A stretch of DNA of 22,551 nucleotides from positions 1 through 22,551 of IMG/VR virus record IMGVR_UViG_3300032093_000911, one strand, 5' to 3'. The DNA comes from a virus. The translations under genes and the position numbers were made by a program. The notes under the pieces are model-generated. The model did no database searches. It had not been told where the DNA came from and worked only from the letters and a program-made list of their open reading frames with translations. Of the stretch, positions 19,768 to 22,551 are shown one piece after another (the first letter of the stretch is position 1; every line of letters begins with the position of its first letter).

Positions 19768-19937
19768 TTCCGCGCCCCTCCCTTGGATTTCGTTTTGGCA
19801 TCCCGCTCCGACATGCGGCCCACCGCTTGAGCCACCAACCGACTAATAGGAGTTCCTGCCGCTTTGCTTTTCGTTTTGAGAAAGCCGTAGATTTCGTCCG
19901 GCATGCTCACCGATATTTTGACATATGCACCTTGCAT
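19764..19937 (-). CDS. Ribbon-helix-helix (CopG/Arc-type) regulator, first gene of the early operon
   Basis: A 57-residue protein. AYVKISVSMPDEIYGFLKTKSKAAGTPISRLVAQAVGRM has a short beta strand followed by two helices, the ribbon-helix-helix pattern of small DNA-binding repressors, and a basic C-terminus (RDAKTKSKGG). It opens the long minus-strand early operon and lies opposite a second RHH gene on the plus strand. Its start abuts the GTGCTACT operator-like repeats, so it may be autoregulated. It is the likely lysogeny/early-lysis regulator, by analogy with other phages. Confidence 0.75.
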   Translation of the reverse strand: MQGAYVKISVSMPDEIYGFLKTKSKAAGTPISRLVAQAVGRMSERDAKTKSKGGARK

Positions 19938-19938
19938 G

Positions 19939-20088
19939 AGTGCTACTGAATAAAACCGGTGCTACTAGGTAAAGAAAAAAAATAAATGGGGTGATCACCC
20001 CATACGAAAAAAACACTTGACACGCCCATAAACACTAGCTCGGCGGGCGAAAATAAAATTTGCACTCAGTGGCAAATGGTGCTACTGG
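19939..20088. promoter_or_regulatory. Divergent control region with three GTGCTACT operator-like repeats
   Basis: AGTGCTACTG (19939-19948), GGTGCTACTAG (19958-19968) and GGTGCTACTGG (20078-20088) share an 8-base core. The first two are 20 bases apart, about two helical turns, next to the minus-strand RHH start. The third sits just before the plus-strand RHH start codon. The region (19938-20095) between the divergent genes holds no other gene. It is a plausible repressor-binding region; RHH proteins bind such short repeated sites. Confidence 0.65.
19986..20003. promoter_or_regulatory. 18-bp perfect palindrome in the divergent control region
   Basis: ATGGGGTGATCACCCCAT is a perfect palindrome. 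It lies between the two operator-like repeats of the early side and TTGACA at 20017-20022, which could be a -35 box for plus-strand transcription; no good -10 follows at 17 bases. It may be a separate repressor site. Confidence 0.6.
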
Positions 20089-20095
20089 TGGGAAG

Positions 20096-20401
20096 ATGAA
20101 AACGAAAACCGGAGCATCGAAAGTCAATATTTCGATGCCAAAAGAACTCTACGACTATTTGAAAAAAATGGTCGATGACCACAACGCCAAACCAGAAAAC
20201 GCCCACTGCCCAACTGATTTTTCCAAGATGGTCCAGAAAGCCATCCGCGGCATAATGCAAGAAGACCGCAAACCAAAAAAATGCGAACCGGGAAAAGCGT
20301 CCTCCCCAGGATATGTTGGTGCCAAGATTTTGAAAGCGTCCGAGAGTTCCGCTTCTTCACACTCAACTCATGGCAAGAATCCTTCCCGAAAAACTGGATA
20401 G
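20096..20401 (+). CDS. Ribbon-helix-helix-like regulator, plus strand
   Basis: A 101-residue protein. KVNISMPKELYDYLKKMVDDHN (9-30) and the helix PTDFSKMVQKAIRGIMQE (about 39-56) match the ribbon-helix-helix pattern: a beta strand that pairs in the dimer, then two helices. A Lys/Ser-rich, probably disordered tail follows. It is divergent from the other RHH gene and the only plus-strand gene with the lipoprotein. The pair may form the lysogeny switch. The ATG at 20096 is chosen over an upstream TTG at 20060, which lies before the third operator-like repeat. Confidence 0.7.
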   Translation: MKTKTGASKVNISMPKELYDYLKKMVDDHNAKPENAHCPTDFSKMVQKAIRGIMQEDRKPKKCEPGKASSPGYVGAKILKASESSASSHSTHGKNPSRKTG

Positions 20402-20436
20402 GCCAGATTCACGACCTAACCTCCGCCAAAAAATGC

Positions 20437-20453
20437 GGGGGGGGGGGGGGGGG
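20437..20453 (+). repeat. 17-G homopolymer between the RHH and lipoprotein genes
   Basis: Seventeen consecutive G's, 39 bases upstream of the lipoprotein ATG, followed by an AT-rich leader. Such a tract is prone to slippage. In several bacteria tracts like this near a promoter tune expression, so it may make the lipoprotein phase-variable. A sequencing artefact in tract length is also possible. Confidence 0.85.
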
Positions 20454-20492
20454 TAAATTGCTGCTATTTATTATCTTACAACTTTAATACAA

Positions 20493-20867
20493 ATGAAAAA
20501 AATTTTGATTATTTTATGTCTGGCACTTAGCGCCTGCGCCACACAAAGCACCACACAAACCGAACGGCCCGACCCCGACTATTACGACCACCTCATCCAA
20601 GTCCAGAGCATGCCCCCCGGCGCCATCATCGATTTGAACAACGATGTCGTCGGAGTCAGCCCCTGCACCATCCTGGTCAAAGACTCCTACAAAGCCAACT
20701 GGCCCAGCAACGGCCTCACCAGCCAGATCATCAACGCCCGCTGGACCGACGGCTCCCGCTCCTACCAAACATTCTGCACCGGATCCCCGATCCCCAAGCA
20801 TGTCGTTTTCCTCCACCCCATCCCCAACAAAATCCTCGAGCAGCCCGCCGTCCTCACCCAGCGGTGA
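20493..20867 (+). CDS. Predicted lipoprotein with PEGA-like domain
   Basis: 124 residues. The N-terminus is a lipoprotein signal (KKILIILCLALSAC) with LSAC as lipobox, so Cys15 would be lipidated. The mature part carries a PEGA-like stretch (PPGAIIDLNNDVVGVSPCTILV), a small beta domain found in surface and secreted proteins, and a C-terminal Pro-rich tail. It is transcribed opposite to the lytic genes and near the integrase. Such moron-like genes are often expressed from prophages and alter the host surface or block superinfection. The 17-G run upstream may regulate it. Function beyond this is unknown. Confidence 0.75.
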   Translation: MKKILIILCLALSACATQSTTQTERPDPDYYDHLIQVQSMPPGAIIDLNNDVVGVSPCTILVKDSYKANWPSNGLTSQIINARWTDGSRSYQTFCTGSPIPKHVVFLHPIPNKILEQPAVLTQR

Positions 20868-20895
20868 TTCGCCATTCGCGAACTGCAAATCCCAC

Positions 20896-20922
20896 CTCTG
20901 TGCTCTCCGTGTCCTCCGTGGT
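20896..20922 (-). repeat. Dispersed 9-bp-unit repeat, copy 3 (three units)
   Basis: CTCTGTGCT-CTCCGTGTC-CTCCGTGGT, the third copy, here in the 73-base convergent gap (20868-20940) between the lipoprotein and integrase genes, where nothing else is seen. It is followed by GTTAAC, which partly matches the flank of copy 2. Confidence 0.8.
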
Positions 20923-20940
20923 TAACCTATAAGTTAATTC

Positions 20941-21942
20941 CTAAATCCGCCACCAAGCCCGCCAATCCGCCCGCACCGCCGGAACCGCATAGACCCGCTG
21001 CACCATCGCCGGCGAAGTGTGCCCCATCTGATATCCTGTGAGCCCCGCATTCCCGCACCGCCCGAGATGGTAGGTCGCAAACGAATGCCGCAGCGCGTTG
21101 TCCGGCCAGCCCTCCCAGCCAAGCGCCAACGCCACCTTCCGCCGGCGCTCATGCAGCGCCTCCATTGAGTTCGCCACAATCCGCCCCTTCTTCTTCTCGA
21201 AAAATTTCCTCCGCTTCATCAACGGCTCCGTCATATCCACAACCCGCTCCAGCATCCCCTCGTGCTGTTTCGAGACCTCCGCCCGCACATGGATCTGTTT
21301 CGTTTTCGTATCGATGTCTTCCCAATTCATACGAGCCACCTCCACCGTCCTTAGGCCCGCAAATCCTCCCAGCAGCACCAGCGCCATCACATCATCGCTC
21401 ATCGGCGCCTTGAGCAGCTCCTTCATTTGCTCGGGCGTCAAAATATTTCGCCCAGGTGTCGCCCGAGGAGCGCGAAGCCCATCCAACGGCGAGCGGTCAA
21501 TGAATCGCATCCGGTAGCACCAGCGGAAAAACATCCTCGCGTAACGAAACCACATCGCCTTGCTCGTCTCCGTCCGCCCGAGTTCCTTTAGCCAGCGGTC
21601 CACATCCAGCGGCATCACCTCATCCAGACGGCCGCGGAATTGCCGCATCAGCGCCACCTGAGTCGCCGCAATTTTATCTCGGTGGCTTTTACTTTGAGCG
21701 TCCACGCTCCGAACCCACAAGGTCGCCGCCTGCGAAACCAAAAGCCCCGCCTCCTCCTGCAGCCCATTTGTTCCCTTCTCTTGAATCAGCGAAACCAACC
21801 GTGCCCCCTCCTCAAAAGCCTCCGCCTCGCTGGCAAAAAACCGACGAATTTTTTTCCCGGCAAACGACTGCTTGATCTCCAGCTTCCACGGAGACGAAGT
21901 CCGAGCGGGGTAGGGAGAGACAATAAAAGGCGAAGCACTCAT
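20941..21942 (-). CDS. int: Tyrosine integrase
   Basis: A 333-residue tyrosine recombinase. The N-terminal 160 residues are a core-binding (SAM-like) domain (LWVRSVDAQSKSHRDKIAATQ, then RYARMFFRWCYR). The catalytic domain has Arg198 (GLRTVE), Lys225 (EVSKQH), Arg285 (NALRHSF), His308 (MGHTSP) and the nucleophile Tyr318 (RVYAV). The residue three before Arg285, usually His, is Asn282 here; such variants are known. The start is the ATG at 21942. It lies next to a tRNA-Ser 3' fragment, so it should integrate the phage into a tRNA-Ser gene. Confidence 0.92.
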   Translation of the reverse strand: MSASPFIVSPYPARTSSPWKLEIKQSFAGKKIRRFFASEAEAFEEGARLVSLIQEKGTNGLQEEAGLLVSQAATLWVRSVDAQSKSHRDKIAATQVALMRQFRGRLDEVMPLDVDRWLKELGRTETSKAMWFRYARMFFRWCYRMRFIDRSPLDGLRAPRATPGRNILTPEQMKELLKAPMSDDVMALVLLGGFAGLRTVEVARMNWEDIDTKTKQIHVRAEVSKQHEGMLERVVDMTEPLMKRRKFFEKKKGRIVANSMEALHERRRKVALALGWEGWPDNALRHSFATYHLGRCGNAGLTGYQMGHTSPAMVQRVYAVPAVRADWRAWWRI

Positions 21943-21951
21943 AGAGATTGA

Positions 21952-22200
21952 TGTTGATCGGTGTTGTCCGGCGTTGTCCAAACACTGCACTTAGGCATCA
22001 ACAATGATAAACAATCTTAAACGAATATCAACAGCAAAGACCGCCCGCAGAAGCAGACTAGTAAAGGCTCCAGAGGCTTACTGGAGGTGGCGGAAGGGGC
22101 GGGATTCGAACCCGCGGATCGTTGCCGATCGTTCGATTTCGAGTCGGTCAACTGCTTCTTAAATTCAACGACTTGCGTTGCTGTTGTCCGTTGTTGTCCG
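21952..22200. repeat. Integrase arm-site-like repeats on both sides of the core
   Basis: TGTTGTCCG occurs at 21962-21970, 22182-22190 and 22192-22200, with GCGTTGTCC at 21971-21979. TGTTGAT (21952-21958) and its reverse complement ATCAACA (21997-22003, 22027-22033) add to the integrase side. Tandem pairs on both sides of the tRNA fragment look like attP arm-binding sites. The stretch also contains a CTCCAG/CTGGAG hairpin (22068-22086); no other gene is seen in 21943-22232. Confidence 0.6.
22088..22146 (-). other. attP core: tRNA-Ser(CGA) 3' half
   Basis: On the minus strand this is the 3' part of a tRNA-Ser. The anticodon loop CTCGAAA (22137-22143, anticodon CGA) is followed by a stem strand, a long variable arm (GATCG-GCAA-CGATC), a T-arm (GCGGG TTCGAAT CCCGC, 22099-22115), an acceptor strand CCCTTCC, the G discriminator and CCA (22088-22090). 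The matching 5' half with D-arm is absent to the right: beyond the three-base CGA of the anticodon stem, the sequence departs from any tRNA. It is therefore a recombination core, not a working tRNA gene. Confidence 0.8.
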
Positions 22201-22232
22201 AGGCGAAGAGGTTTTGGGGGCTGTAGACTAAG

Positions 22233-22406
22233 CTACTTTTTCGCCATCAACTTGGCCAGCTCGGCTGCGAATACCTTGATCTGCGCAGGCGTCATGCTGC
22301 CAGCGATTTCGTGTGGCTCAATAGCCTCTGATTCGGTTTGCAACCTCTCGGGCTTCTGATCCAAGCCCAAGGTCTTCTGCGATTTTGATGAATTCGTCGT
22401 CATAGC
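22233..22406 (-). CDS. Small ORF at the end of a truncated gene, status unclear
   Basis: 57 residues from the ATG at 22406. The last half (PHEIAGSMTPAQIKVFAAELAKLMAKK) is a credible amphipathic helix, unlike random sequence. It overlaps the last 89 bases of the gene ending at 22318 in another frame. It may be a short real gene, or the original C-terminus of that gene lost by a frameshift. Confidence 0.35.
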   Translation of the reverse strand, partial: AMTTNSSKSQKTLGLDQKPERLQTESEAIEPHEIAGSMTPAQIKVFAAELAKLMAKK

Positions 22407-22551
22407 TTTGTTTGAGACCTGATTCTTGTTCACCTCGTAATTTAGCCCACAAATCTTTTTCTGGATACCACAAAATAGCTTGGACATCTGCGTTTGTGAG
22501 GCTGTATCCGCGACGGCCCATTTCTTCTCGAATGCCGTTTACAACGCGACT
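22318..22551 (-). CDS. C-terminus of a larger protein, cut by the window edge
   Basis: The frame is open to the window end: SRVVNGIREEMGRRGYSL, then TNADVQAILWYPEKDLWAKL and a helical end (DDEFIKIAEDLGLGSEAREVANRIRGY). The ADVQAILWYPEKDLW type of segment reminds me of C-termini of large phage polyvalent or DUF7178-like proteins, so I think this is the end of the phage late cluster rather than a host gene, but this is from memory. The N-terminal part is missing. Confidence 0.55.
   Translation of the reverse strand, partial: SRVVNGIREEMGRRGYSLTNADVQAILWYPEKDLWAKLRGEQESGLKQSYDDEFIKIAEDLGLGSEAREVANRIRGY

Noticed and set aside
20017-20045. Complete sigma-70 promoter at TTGACA
   Set aside because: No acceptable -10 box lies 16-18 bases downstream (the sequence there is TCGGCG), so only the -35-like hexamer is noted.
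22088-22240. Complete tRNA-Ser gene
   Set aside because: Only the 3' half from the anticodon loop to CCA is present; no D-arm or 5' acceptor strand (CCCTTCC on the plus strand) occurs to its right.

Overview
The window reads as about 22.5 kb of a temperate, tailed double-stranded DNA phage genome. It is GC-rich, and almost every gene is on the minus strand in one tightly packed series with many 4-base ATGA stop/start overlaps. The host cannot be read directly. A tRNA-Ser(CGA) 3' half at the attachment site shows a bacterial host. The dispersed 9-bp-unit repeat (reading TTE-DTE-NTE) and the SU10/DUF5309-type capsid lean, weakly, towards a Verrucomicrobia-like host; that is inference.

Layout, in the direction of minus-strand transcription (right to left). 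At 22.55-22.23 kb lies the C-terminus of a larger protein cut by the window edge. At 22.2-21.94 kb is an attachment region: a tRNA-Ser 3' half flanked on both sides by short repeats that look like integrase arm sites, followed by a tyrosine integrase (20941-21942). A short plus-strand segment (20096-20867) carries a ribbon-helix-helix (RHH) regulator and a lipoprotein, with a 17-G run between them. A divergent control region (19.94-20.09 kb) separates it from a second RHH gene, which heads the long minus-strand early operon.

The early operon runs from an excisionase-like HTH through several very small proteins and a DUF551 protein. It continues with a RecT-like annealing protein, a Cas4/RecB-like nuclease with a cysteine cluster, a C5 cytosine methyltransferase, an SSB-like protein, a RuvC-like resolvase and a RepA/DnaB-like helicase. 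Together these look like a replication and recombination module plus anti-restriction methylation. Next come the packaging genes: a probable small terminase with a repeat cluster in front of it, two small proteins (one with an RNA polymerase alpha-CTD-like fold signature), and the large terminase. Four small proteins follow, including a NrdR-type zinc ribbon, and then a repeat-bearing intergenic gap. The late operon holds scaffold, major capsid, a small protein, portal, head-tail connector, a small structural protein and three tail-fibre-like proteins, and runs off the left edge. Lysis genes, tape measure and DNA polymerase are not in the window.

The most notable observation is the methyltransferase locus. 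A second reading frame on the same strand stays open for 516 codons inside it, starts at an ATG overlapping the methyltransferase GTG (ATGTG), and carries seven W-x-T-P motifs exactly where the methyltransferase frame carries LANA-like motifs. Other points worth attention are the attachment site that looks unintegrated (intact attP), the possible phase-variable lipoprotein, the divergent RHH pair with shared operator-like repeats, and the AT-rich alpha-CTD-like gene next to the terminase.
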